64,000 bases of DNA, taken from the NCBI RefSeq assembly GCF_904849725.1, contig NC_058522.1:433843529-433907528 (forward strand). Reading direction: 5' to 3'. Position 1 is the stretch's first letter, and every line of letters starts with the position of its first letter. A model generated the notes under the pieces. It had not been told where the DNA came from, made no database searches, and was given only the letters and a program-made list of their open reading frames with translations. A program made the translations under genes and the position numbers. This DNA comes from Hordeum vulgare subsp. vulgare (lineage: Eukaryota > Streptophyta > Magnoliopsida > Poales > Poaceae). Below are positions 11,367-20,912 of the stretch, piece by piece.

Positions 11367-12474
11367 ATCGTCATCATCAACCTTTCTCCATCAACAATTC
11401 CATGATGCTCTTCATCGTTCGTGAGTAATCACATCGTAGGCTTGCTGGACGGTGATGAGTTGGATGAGATCTATCATGTAATCGAGTTAATTCTTGACGG
11501 GGATTGATCCCTAGTATCCATTATGTTCTAGATTGATTATGCTACTACTTGGCTATGCTTAATGCTTGTCACTAGGTCCCGAGTGCCATGATTTTAGATC
11601 TGAACCTATTATGTTGTCGCCAATATATGTGTGTTTTAGATCCTATCTTGCAAGTTGTAGTCACCTACTATGTGTTATGACCCGGCAACCCCGGAGTGAC
11701 AATAGCCGGAACCACTCCCGGAGATGACCATAGTATGAGGAGTTCATGTATCCACCACGTGTTAATGCGTTGGTCCGGTTCTTTATTAAAAGGACAACCT
11801 TAATATCCCGTAGTTTCCATTAGGACCCCGCTGCCATGGGAGGGATGGACAATAGATGTCATGCAAGTTCTTTTCCCTAAGCACGTATGACTACATACGG
11901 AATACATGCCTACATTAGATCGACGAATGGGAGCTAGCCACATATCTCTCCGTGTTATAGCTATTAGATGATAAATCACATCCGTCACACTCATCCATCA
12001 CTGATCCACTACCTATGAGTCTTTTACTACTGGTCTCGCTACGTTACTTTGCCTAGGCTTGTCCCTTGCTACAAGAGGGATTGGGCCACTTTGCTGTTGA
12101 CACTATTGCTGTTACTTTGCTGCTGCTGCTACTGCTGTTACTTGTTACTTTGTTGCTGCTGCTACTACTGTTCCTTGCTACCCCGCTATTACTTGTTGCA
12201 AGACTTTGTTGGCGCTAACATTCCGTCAACAAGGCCTTTTCTAGCGCCGTTGCTGGGAATTGCCAAGGCTTTTTCTGGTGCTGTTGCTATCTTACTACCT
12301 TGCTAGTGATACTTTGCTTGCAGACACTAATCTTTCAGGTGTGGTTGAATTGACAACTCAGCTGCTAATACTTGAGAATATCCTTTAGCTTCCCCTTGTG
12401 AGCGAATCAATAAATTTGGGTTGAATACTCTACCCTCGAAAAGTGATGTGATCCCATACGCTTGTGGGACATCA
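11367..12474 (+). repeat. 5' LTR of element B, right part
   Basis: Colinear with 19692-20794. Ends CTTGTGGGACATCA. The left part of this LTR was displaced by insertion of element A and lies outside the window. Confidence 0.88.
12085..12195 (+). repeat. CTG/TTG/CTA trinucleotide-rich tract in B 5' LTR
   Basis: Irregular triplet tract (ctgctgctactgctg and variants) interrupted by acttgttactt. Its counterpart in the 3' LTR is at 20405-20515. It predates the insertion because both LTRs share it. Confidence 0.7.
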
Positions 12475-12484
12475 AGACTTTTCC

Positions 12485-12502
12485 TGGCGCCATTGCCGGG
12501 GA
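12485..12502 (+). other. Primer-binding site of element B (tRNA-Asp type)
   Basis: TGGCGCCATTGCCGGGGA, one mismatch to the tRNA-Asp complement, 10 bases after the LTR end. A degenerate copy (TAGCGCCGTTGCTGGGA, 12242-12258) lies inside the LTR about 240 bases upstream. Confidence 0.88.
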
Positions 12503-12551
12503 AGCACAGCTATATCTCTGAGTCACTTGGGATTGACGTCTGCTGGTCACT

Positions 12552-14605
12552 ATGAGGAATCCAAAAGATCCAAGAACTAAAATCCTACCTTCCACTACGA
12601 GGAGAGGTAAGGAACTACCATCTAGCTCTACACTTGATTCACCTTCAGTTTTGAGTAAGTTTGCGACTTCGCTTCCTGCTAGAAATCTTGATATGTCACA
12701 TGTGCCTGATGATGCTATGCTTGATACTACTGTGCTTGATGATGCTACTTATGCTGCTTATGATGCTATGCTAGATACTATGCCTGATGATGCTATGCTA
12801 GATACTATGCTTGATGATGCTATGCTTGATACTATGCCTGATGATGCTATGCTTGATACTACTGTGCTTGATGATGCTAGTTCTGCTGCTTATGACGCTA
12901 TGCTAGATACTATGCCTGATGATGCTATGCTAGGTACTATGCCTGATGATGCTATGCTTGATACTATGCCTGATGATGCTATGCCTGATACTGCTTTGCC
13001 ACTTGGTGCATTCCTTGATGCACAACTTGCTAGAGTTGCTGCTAGATGTGATGATACTTCTGAAACTACTGATACTGTTGAAGTAGAACCTGCTACTATG
13101 CCTGTTATGCCTGATACGCGCTATGTTATGGAGGGAGAGATAGTTGAGGATTTTCTTGCGTGTAAGGATAGCTATGATGTTGAGAAACTTCTGCGCAAGT
13201 GGAAAGAAAAATCTCTGAACGCTAGGATGAAATACGACCCGAAGTTTGCCACTTCGCCTATCTTTGTGACCGATAAGGATTATGAATTCTCTATCGACCC
13301 TGAGTTAATCACTCTGGCCGAATCTGATCCTTTTCACGGTTATGAGTGTGAAATGGTTGTAGCCCATCTTACCAAACTGCACGATATAGCCACCCTATTC
13401 ACAAGTGAGGAAAAGATCCGCCACTACTACATGCTCAAGCTGTTTCCTTTCTCGCTAAAGGATGATGCTAAGACCTGGTTCACTTCTCTTGCTCCTTGTT
13501 GTGTGCGTAGCCCCCAGGATATGGTCGATTACTTCTCTGAAAAATATTTCCCTGCCCATAAGAAGCAAGCTGCCTTGCAGGAAATATACAACTTTGCTCA
13601 AACTGAGGAAGAGAGTCTCCCACAAGCTTGGGGGAGGCTCATCCAGCTACTGAATGCTTTGCCTGATCACCCTCTTGAGAAGAATGAGATACTTGATATC
13701 TTCTATAATGGACTTACCGATGCTTCTGAAGACCACCTAGATAGTTGTGCGGGTAGTGTTTTTAGGGAACGAACCATAGAACAAGCTGAGATTCTCTTGA
13801 ATAACATCTTATGCAATGAGAATGCTTGGACTATTCCCGAACCACCTCCTAAGCCAACTCCGAAGAAAAGAGGTATTCTATTCCTCAGTCCTAAAGATAT
13901 GCAAGAAGCCAAGAAATCTATGCGAGAGAAAGGCATTAAATCTGAAGATGTCAAAAATCTACCACCTATCGAAGAGATCCATGGTCTCGATAACCCGATA
14001 CAAGTAGTAGAAGTAAATTCTCTGCGTATGTTTGATGACAGTGATATTCCTTTTGATAAACCTGCTAGCTTAGGCATGGATGAATTTGATAACTTTGTTG
14101 CCAAACAACAAAGTTTCAATGATTATGTTAGCAGACAATTGGAAAAGAATGCTCGTATGCTCTTTTGAGTAAACATGCCTCTATGGTTACTACTCAGGTA
14201 GAACAAGTACTTAAAACTCAGAATGACTTGCTCAATGAGTTGAATGACAATTCTGTTAGAGTCGTTAGTAGAGGCGGTAGAATGACCCAGGAACCTTTCT
14301 ATCCTGAGGGTCATCCGAAGAGAGTTGAACAAGAGTCTCAAGGAGTTAGCACTGATGCACCTAGTCAGCCTAGAAATAAGAAGAAAGATGATAGGAACCT
14401 GCACGCTAGCAACCCTCTTGCTGCTACCCCTGAGATTCCAAACGATGCCTCTATCTCTAATGCTGAAACACAATCTGGTGATGAACATGAGCCTAATGAT
14501 AATATCAATAGTGATGTTCATGTTGATGCTCAACCTAGCAATGAAAAGGATGTGGAGATTGAATCTAGTGTTGATCTTGATAACCTACAGCCTAAGAATA
14601 GATGA
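12552..14605 (+). pseudogene. gag: Element B gag with 9-residue repeat domain
   Basis: Starts at ATG 12552 (MRNPKDPRTK). Residues about 50-150 are built of repeats of DDAMLDTMP and variants (about 12700-13000), an unusual acidic, methionine-rich insert. The capsid domain of the retrotransposon gag family follows around residues 240-430 (LFPFSLKDDAKTWFTSL, DYFSEKYFP, LPQAWGRLIQLLN, ILDIFYNGL). The first frame stops at 14168 in a run of T (CTCTTTTGAG). The next frame picks up at 14165 and runs to 14605 with the acidic C-terminal region (PEGHPKRVEQ, NDNINSDVHVDAQP). One indel therefore breaks the gene. A further short open stretch (EREPWVQKPMPFPAKP) and another frameshift near 14750 link it to the protease. 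No zinc knuckle seen. Confidence 0.85.
12700..13005 (+). repeat. 27-bp coding minisatellite in B gag
   Basis: Tandem and interspersed units of gatgatgctatgcttgat plus actatgcct (27 bp, encoding DDAMLDTMP), with variants carrying ACTGTGCTT or inserted GCTTATGAT. Copy number is about ten counting partial units. All variants keep the frame. Confidence 0.85.
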
Positions 14606-14757
14606 TACGATAAGAATGACTTCACTGCTAGGAAGCATGGTAAAGAAAGGGAACCATGGGTTCAGAAACCTATGCCCTTTCCTGCCAAACCATCCAAGAA
14701 AAAGGATGATGAGGATTTTGAGCAATTCGTTGAGATGATCAGACCTGCTTTCTGCAG

Positions 14758-15438
14758 ATGCGTTTGACAGATATGCTCAAGATGTCTCCGTATGCTAAGT
14801 ACATGAAGGATATTGTGACTAATAAGAGGAGGATACCTGAGGTTGAGATCTCCGCCATGCTTGCCAATTATGCTAAGTACAAGGGTGGAACTCCGAAGAA
14901 ACTAGGTGATCCCCGTGTGCCCACTATACCTTGCTCCATTAAAGGCAACTACGTTAGAACTGCGTTATGCGACCTTGGATCTGGTGTTAGTGTTATGCCT
15001 CTCTCTCTTTATCGTAGACTTGAATTGGACAAGTTGACACCCACTGAAATCTCTCTGCAAATGACCGACAAATCAACTGCTTTCCCTATCGGCATTTGCG
15101 AGGACGTGCCTGTTGTGGTTGCTAACACCACTATCTTAACAGACCTTGTTATCTTGGATATTCCCGAGGACGATGCCATGGCTGTCATCTTCGGAAGACC
15201 GTTTTTAAACACTGCAGGGGCTGTTATAGATTGCAACAAAGGCAATGTCACTTCCCATGTCAATGGTAATGAGCATACGGTGCACTTTCCGAAGAAACAA
15301 TATCGAGTACATTGCATCAATGCTATCGAAAAGACTTCATCGATTCTTATTGGGAGCTTTGAATGCCCTATTCCTCGTGTCAAGATGAAGTATGATTTTC
15401 TTGTTGGGGAGATACACATCCCCATTGAGGCGACCTAG
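14758..15438 (+). CDS. Element B aspartic protease (pol remnant, no RT)
   Basis: A 226-residue open frame. The retropepsin-like catalytic motif appears as ALCDLGSGVSVMP, where the usual D-T/S-G is D-L-G. The flanking signature VILDIPEDDAMAVIFGRPFL matches the strand and GRPFL motif seen in Athila-type proteases (compare CPIIFGRPF in element H). It probably starts upstream of ATG 14758 as part of gag-pol, since the last gag codons lie one frameshift away. It ends with a clean stop after EIHIPIEAT; no RT follows, which distinguishes B from H. The protein would cleave gag if a partner element supplied the other functions. Catalytic competence with DLG is uncertain. Confidence 0.72.
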   Translation: MRLTDMLKMSPYAKYMKDIVTNKRRIPEVEISAMLANYAKYKGGTPKKLGDPRVPTIPCSIKGNYVRTALCDLGSGVSVMPLSLYRRLELDKLTPTEISLQMTDKSTAFPIGICEDVPVVVANTTILTDLVILDIPEDDAMAVIFGRPFLNTAGAVIDCNKGNVTSHVNGNEHTVHFPKKQYRVHCINAIEKTSSILIGSFECPIPRVKMKYDFLVGEIHIPIEAT

Positions 15439-15989
15439 TGACTATTCAAAAATTCTCCGTTCTCTTTTGCGATTCGAGAAAGTTTTGTCGAGGGGATTTG
15501 ATCAACCCCATTGACGGTTTTCTTTCGATGACCATGAGATGGATGAATCAAGGAGTCACAAACCTTTGTTCCAAGATTTCACCTTCAGTTGCTTAGAAGA
15601 AAAATGATAGATTTAGTTTAGTTTTCCCTGTTTTCTGTCTTAGCGTCCGGTGGAAAAATACCCCGAAAATAAAAGTTCTTCGAATGCTGTGAAAATCTAG
15701 TATGAATTTTTTATGGAATATTTGAAAAATACTGGGACAAAGAGTTTGTCTGGGAGCCACACCAGTGGGCCACAAGCCCTATGGGTGCGGGCACCCCCCT
15801 GGCTGCGCCACCCAGGCTTGTGGGCCCACAGGCACCCCCTCCACTCATTCTTGCTCACATCCGCTTCTCCTACCTCCAGAAAAAATCGTTTCGCAGCTGA
15901 AACCCGTGTTCTTGCTCCTCTTGCTGGGATTTTCGATCTCTTTGCTCAAATCACCGTTCTCCAAGCTGTTTTGGGGAAATTACTCTTTG
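15439..15989 (+). promoter_or_regulatory. Internal LTR-like (U3-like) module of element B
   Basis: Non-coding. From about 15660 it parallels the element's own LTR U3 (19350-19520): AAAGTTCTTCGAA versus AAAGTTCTCGGAA, then an A/T-rich stretch (GGAATATTTGAAAAATAC versus GGAATAAAATAAAAATAC), CAAAGA, and the GC-rich inverted repeat with left arm GTGGGCCACAAGCC (15765-15778) and right arm GGCTTGTGGGCCCAC (15815-15829). It lies directly upstream of the 3' ORF, separated from it by a possible leader intron. Inferred role: a promoter for the 3' ORF. No clear TATA box was seen. Confidence 0.5.
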
Positions 15990-16212
15990 GTAAGTGACTC
16001 CTCCATTGGTCCAATTAGCTTTTTTCTCTAGTGCCTTATACTCCGCGTATTTTTGCTGCCTTGGTGACCATGTTCTTGAGCTTTGTATGCTGATTCTAGC
16101 TGGTCCCAAGTAGTTTTGATGCGTAATATGGTGTCTAGGCACTTGTGGGAGTAGTTGCTACAAGTTTTGTTGAGCTTTGTTCACCTTTCCTTTGGGTCAG
16201 TGAAGATTTCAG
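15990..16212 (+). other. Candidate 5'-leader intron before B 3' ORF
   Basis: A good donor (TTG|GTAAGTGA at 15990) and acceptors ending at 16200 (TTTGGGTCAG) or 16212 (GATTTCAG) frame a T-rich stretch that ends ten bases before ATG 16222. Inference from splice consensus only. Confidence 0.35.
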
Positions 16213-16221
16213 AAAAGGAAG

Positions 16222-17226
16222 ATGTTCAAGAGAAACTATCATGGTGGTTCCTCAAGCAAGAGAGGTCCCCGTCTTGCGATTCGGGAACCTGATCCTTACC
16301 AACCTAGGGACGCGCAGGTACAACCATGTGAATGGCCTTCTGATGAATTTATGATTGAGGCAGGCTTCAAAGATGAGTTTGATGCATTTGTTCGCAACGT
16401 CGGACTCGAAGAATTCATCTCCGATAAATGTGAACATTATGTTGCTCTCACTGCCTCTTTTGTTCGTAGATTCAAATTTTCAGCTGGCCGTGAGCCATTG
16501 GTACTATTTGATCTCTATGATAAATGTTATATGATGGATTTAGAGGATTTTAGTAGAATTTGCAAAATACCTATTTGGGGTAACCTCAATGATCCTCCTA
16601 AATCTTCGATTAGAGATTTTTGCGCTGGTATTACGGTTGGAGAAACTAGAGACATTACACAAGCCACCATGGGGAGTATTCATTTTCCTGCCTTGCATTA
16701 TTTTGCCCTTTTCATAGGCATATGCATTAATGGCAAGATTGAGCATTGTCACCTCTGCGCACCCGACCTTAGTATCCTTAAGAGCGCAGTGACGGGTGAC
16801 AAAAGCTTCAACATGGGAGCTATTATAGCAAGGAGGCTTAATAAGAATGCTATTGATGGGGATTTCTTTGGTGGGATTTATGCCACCCGCATAGCAAATT
16901 TTCTTGGAGTACCCATCCGCGTAGGAGATCCCCCACTCCATACAACTTTCCTTGACCGCGTCGCCATGACACGCTACCAGTTTCTTGAGAGGGATGATGA
17001 TTCCCTCCTATACCGATTAATATTTAACCGGCACCGTGTTTTCCATATTACCCTTCCTGCTCTTGCTTTCTTTGACTTTCAGGTAAAACGGAGGTATTAC
17101 ATAACCAGAGGAGAGGAAGAGGAGTATGAGAGGGAGGCGACGGTTGCTCGTCTCCGTGAGGCAGCTATTCAGGCAGTGGCTGCAGCGCTCCCGTATAACC
17201 CCGATTATGATTTTGGGTTTCGCTAG
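16222..17226 (+). CDS. Element B 3' ORF in env position (Athila ORF-like), intact
   Basis: An uninterrupted 334-residue ORF starting at ATG 16222 (MFKRNYHGGSSSKRG). Residues about 40-120 read as a conserved-looking globular start (SDEFMIEAGFKDEFDAFVRNVGLEEFI, here split: SDEFMIEAGFKDEFDAF). A segment DLYDKCYMMDLEDFSRICKIP and a later stretch with LHYFALFIGICING and GAIIARRLNKN resemble plant retrotransposon proteins of the Athila ORF type, which carry them after or instead of pol. The tail is charged (TRGEEEEYEREATVARLREA). No signal peptide and no clear transmembrane helix apart from a short hydrophobic stretch, so an envelope role is not shown. It is open while gag upstream is frameshifted, which suggests it either suffered less damage by chance or is translated independently. 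Function unknown. Confidence 0.75.
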   Translation: MFKRNYHGGSSSKRGPRLAIREPDPYQPRDAQVQPCEWPSDEFMIEAGFKDEFDAFVRNVGLEEFISDKCEHYVALTASFVRRFKFSAGREPLVLFDLYDKCYMMDLEDFSRICKIPIWGNLNDPPKSSIRDFCAGITVGETRDITQATMGSIHFPALHYFALFIGICINGKIEHCHLCAPDLSILKSAVTGDKSFNMGAIIARRLNKNAIDGDFFGGIYATRIANFLGVPIRVGDPPLHTTFLDRVAMTRYQFLERDDDSLLYRLIFNRHRVFHITLPALAFFDFQVKRRYYITRGEEEEYEREATVARLREAAIQAVAAALPYNPDYDFGFR

Positions 17227-17265
17227 GACCGTCCTTGGGAGTAGACCAAGTTAGGCCAAAAGCCT

Positions 17266-17278
17266 AAGCTTGGGGGAG
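17266..17278 (+). other. Internal polypurine-tract-like motif of B
   Basis: AAGCTTGGGGGAG 40 bases after the stop of the 3' ORF. It matches the tract next to the 3' LTR (AAGCTCGGGGGAG, 19205-19217) except for one base, and recurs exactly in gag at 13624-13636. Confidence 0.6.
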
Positions 17279-19204
17279 TACGTGTTCTCACCGACTTTAC
17301 ATTCTTGCTTATGCTTTCACTTTGTTAGCCGGTGTTCACACTTTGCCACTGTATCATCCATGCTAGTTTTATTTTCTTTTTCTCGTTTTCTTTTCGTGTG
17401 TCTGTTTAGTTGAGAAAAACCAAAAAGATTTTATTTTCTTATTTTTCTTGTTGGGAGCTTTCCCGTGTAGATAGTTTTCTTTTTCTTTGGGTCAAGGTAG
17501 AAGATATTGGTTACAATGTTTAGTGGCTCTTGCATGCATACCTGTTTAGCTTTCAAAGAGCCATATTACTTTGTCTTCTGCTTTGTGTTTGCCTGCAGAT
17601 TCCAGCGTAGTCCAATGCACGAGCACACTTATTATTGTTCACATCGTTCGGTCGTGCAAGTGAAAGGCTATAATAACGATATATGATGAAGTGACTGAGC
17701 CTGGAAAAGCTGGTATGAACTCGATCTATTTTGTTTTTGTAAATATGAGTAGCTCATCATGCCTGATTCAGCTTTGTTGTGAGAGAAGCATGTTTGCAAT
17801 GACAACTTAGAGATCATAGTTGCTTATGCCATGCTTACTTAGCTAGGAGCTTATAATGGTTTGTCTTGGTTGCCATCATGAATGTTGAGATGACTATGAT
17901 GTAGTATGATAGGATGGTATCCTCCTTTGAATGTTTCAAGTGGCTTGACTTGGCGCATGTTCATGCATGTAGTTGAAACAAAATCAACATAGCCTCTATG
18001 ATGTTCATGTTCATGGTGAGTTATGTCCTACTCATGCTTGCACTCAATGTTAGTTACTCTCAATGGATTTTGATGACTGTTGTCGCTCTCTAGTTGGTCA
18101 CTTCCCAGTCTTTTTCTATCCTTCACTTGTACTAAGCGGGAATACTGCTTCTGCATCCACCTCCATAAACCCAAAGTTGTGCCATATGAGTGCACCATAC
18201 CTACCTATGTGCGGTATCTACCTGCCGTTCCAAGTAAATTTGCATGTGTCATTCTCTAAATCTTCAAGAAATAATCTGTTTTGCATGCCCAAACCGCTCA
18301 TGTGGTGACAGGGGGCTACTGGTATCTTCCATGCTAGGTGTGTTATCCTCGATATGTGTTTATTCACTATCATTCACGAGAAAAGGGGCCGGTAATTGGA
18401 ATTCCCAGTTCCATACTCAAATCGAAAAGATAATTGCAAACAAAACTCCCCGATGTTGGTATGGACGGTACCCGAGGATTGATGTTGGTATGGACGGTAC
18501 CCGAGGATTCGGCTAGCCGTGGAGTGTGATTGATTGGTGGTGGGGGAGTCAAAACTTTACTTTTCTGTTTGGGAACCGCCTATAGCATGTGTAGCGTGGA
18601 AGATATTGAGAACTCTTAGTCATTGCGTTGACAATGAAAGCATGCCACCCAAAATTATTATCTCTGTTTTCAAAGCTTGAGCTCTGGCACCTCTGCAAAT
18701 CAATGCTTCCCTCTGCGAAGGGCATGTCTATTTATGTTCCTGTTGAGTCATCCTCCTCTTACAAAAGCACCAATTAGAGAGCACCTCTGTCATTTTTATG
18801 CTTTGCTTTTAACTGTGTTGAGTGTGACTATGACTGGATCTTTATTGCCATGTATTACAATGTTTAGTTAGCCCTTGTTCTTCGAAGGTGCTCTGCATTT
18901 ATGTTTTGCGGTCTTAGAAAGAGCTAGTGAGATACCATCTATTCGTGCTACTTCATGTTGTTTTGATTGAAGTCTTGACATTTGCGGCTTGTTATTATTT
19001 GCTTGCTAGTTGATTATGCCATTGATATGAGTTTACCGTGAGACCTAGATGTCATTTGCTTATGTGGTTTGCTTGTGATGTTGCTGAAATTCTGGTTGTG
19101 AGTTAGACATGGTTGCAACAACAAGATCAAACAGAGTTCGTCAAAGTTTTTCTTTTGTCTCTCTCAGTTTGTCAACTGAGTTGCTTGAGGACAAGCAAGG
19201 CTTT
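17279..19204 (+). other. 3' non-coding region of element B
   Basis: About 1.9 kb with no supported gene. It is colinear in part with the same region of H: CACCATACCTACCTATG near 18195 (50378 in H) and GCTTCCCTCTGCGAAGGGC at 18705-18723 (50626-50644 in H). A 29-bp tandem duplication is at 18452-18509. Confidence 0.7.
18452..18509 (+). repeat. 29-bp tandem duplication
   Basis: Two identical adjacent copies of a 29-base unit starting gatgttggtatggacggt. Confidence 0.95.
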
Positions 19205-19217
19205 AAGCTCGGGGGAG
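19205..19217 (+). other. 3' polypurine tract of element B
   Basis: AAGCTCGGGGGAG immediately before the 3' LTR start (TTGATACG). It primes plus-strand synthesis in this class of element. Confidence 0.8.
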
Positions 19218-19218
19218 T

Positions 19219-20794
19219 TGATACGTCTCCGTCGTATCTACTTCTCCCAACTCGTTTGCCCTTGTTTTGGACTCTAATGTGCATGATTTGAATGGAACTA
19301 ACCCGGAGTGATGCTGTTTTCAGCAGAATTGCCATGGTGTTGTTTTTGTGCAGAAATGAAAGTTCTCGGAACGTCCTAAAAATTTACGGAGATTTTTTCT
19401 GGAATAAAATAAAAATACCTGCGCAAAGATCCACGTGAGGGGGTGTGCTAGTGGGCCACAAGCCCACACGGCGCGGCCACCCCCCTAGGCCGCGCCATGC
19501 AGGCTTGTGGGGCCCACGTGGCACCACCGCCCCCAATCTCAGTCCTATATCTTCCGTTTCGCGTGGAAAAAATCAAAGAGAAGGTTTCATCGCATTTTGC
19601 GATATGGAGGCGCCGCCACATACTGTTCTTCATGTGGAGGGCAGATCTGGAGTCCGTTTCGGGCTCCGGAGAGGGGAAATCGTCGCCATCGTCATCATCA
19701 ACCTTTCCCCATCGACAATTCCATGATGCTCTTCATCGTTCGTGAGTAATCTCATCGTAGGCTTGCTGGACGGTGATGAGTTGGATGAGATCTATCATGT
19801 AATCGAGTTAGTTCTTGATGGGGATCGATCCCTAGTATCCACTATGTTCTAGATTGATGTTGCTACTACTTGGCTATGCTTAATTCTTGTCACTAGGGCC
19901 CCGAGTGCCATGATTTCATATCTGAACCTATTATGTTGTCGCCAATATATGTGTGTTTTAGATCATATCTTGCAAGTTGTAGTCACCTACTATGTGTTAT
20001 GACCCGGCAACCCCGGAGTGACAATAGCCGGAACCACTCCCGGAGATGACCATAGTATGAGGAGTTCATGTATTCACCACGTGTTAATGCGTTGTTCCGG
20101 TTCTTTATTGAAAGGAGAACCTTAATATCTTGTAGTTTCCATTAGGACCCCGCTGCCACGGAGAGATGGACAATAGATGGCATGCAAGTTCTTTTCCCTA
20201 AGCACGTATGACTACATACAGAATACATGCCTACATTAGATTGACGAACGGGAGCTAGCCACATATCTCTCCGTGTTATGGCTGTTACATGATGAATCAC
20301 ATCCGTCACACTCATCCATCACCAATCCACTGCCTACGAGTCTTTTACTACTGGTCTCGCTACGTTACTTTGCCTAGGCTTGTCCCTTGTTACAAGAGGG
20401 ATTGGGCTACTTTGTTGTTGTCACTACTGTTGTTACTTTGCTGCTGCTGCTACTGCTGTTACTTGTTACTTTGCTGCTGCTGCTACTACTGTTCCTTCCT
20501 ACTCCGCTGTTACTTGTTGCAAGACTTTATTGGCGCTAACATCCCGTCAACAAGGCCTTTTCTAGCGCCGTTGCTGGGAATTGCCAAGGCTTTTTCTGGT
20601 GACGTTGCTATCGTACTACCTTGCTACTGATACTTTGCTTGCAGACACTAATCTTTCAGGTGTGGTTGAATTGACAACTCAACTGCTAATATTGAGAATA
20701 TCCTTTACCTTCCCCTTGTGAGCGAATCAATAAATTTGGGTTGAATACTCTACCCTTGAAAACTGTTGTGATCCCATACGCTTGTGGGACATCA
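19219..20794 (+). repeat. 3' LTR of element B (1576 bp)
   Basis: Starts TGATACGTCTCCGTCG and ends GGGACATCA. Contains nested GC-rich inverted repeats: outer arms GTGGGCCACAAGCC (19451-19464) and GGCTTGTGGGGCCCAC (19502-19517), inner arms GGCGCGGCC (19470) and GGCCGCGCC (19488). It also has the triplet tract at 20405-20515 and a PBS-like TAGCGCCGTTGCTGGGA (20563-20579). It is followed by the D flank gagag. Confidence 0.9.
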
Positions 20795-20912
20795 GAGAGC
20801 ACCGCGGGATCACCGTCAGCGGCGACGAGCTCCTCGATGTGCTAGAGCCCGTCATTGTGGCGGTCAGGGATGGGCTGGTAGAGGAGCAGCTCGGTGGCTG
20901 GGCACGTGAGGC
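20795..20912 (-). mobile_element. Element D, internal or LTR fragment between B and C
   Basis: A GC-rich 118-base piece separating the right end of B from solo LTR C. It continues at 22473 after C is removed, so it belongs to D. No ORF can be assigned. Confidence 0.6.

Larger units (their letters stand above)
11367..20794 (+). mobile_element. Element B: Athila-type Gypsy lacking RT and integrase
   Basis: Plus-strand element. It has a partial 5' LTR (11367-12474, its left part displaced by A), tRNA-Asp-type PBS, gag with a 9-residue repeat domain, protease, an internal LTR-like stretch, a 334-residue ORF in env position, a long 3' non-coding region, a polypurine tract and the 3' LTR (19219-20794). 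No reverse transcriptase, RNase H or integrase motif occurs between the protease stop (15438) and the 3' ORF, so it cannot be autonomous. By eye the two LTRs differ at 13 of about 240 aligned positions near 11367/19690. It is inserted in D; the right flank begins gagag and its mate is outside the window. Confidence 0.85.

Noticed and set aside
12485..12502. tRNA-Asp 3'-end matches (also 9768, 35537, 40247, 44087, 62811)
   Set aside because: These are primer-binding sites next to LTR ends; no cloverleaf surrounds them, so they are not tRNA genes.
20405..20515. CTG-repeat locus as a host microsatellite
   Set aside because: The same tract is present in both LTRs of B (12085-12195), so it belongs to the LTR.
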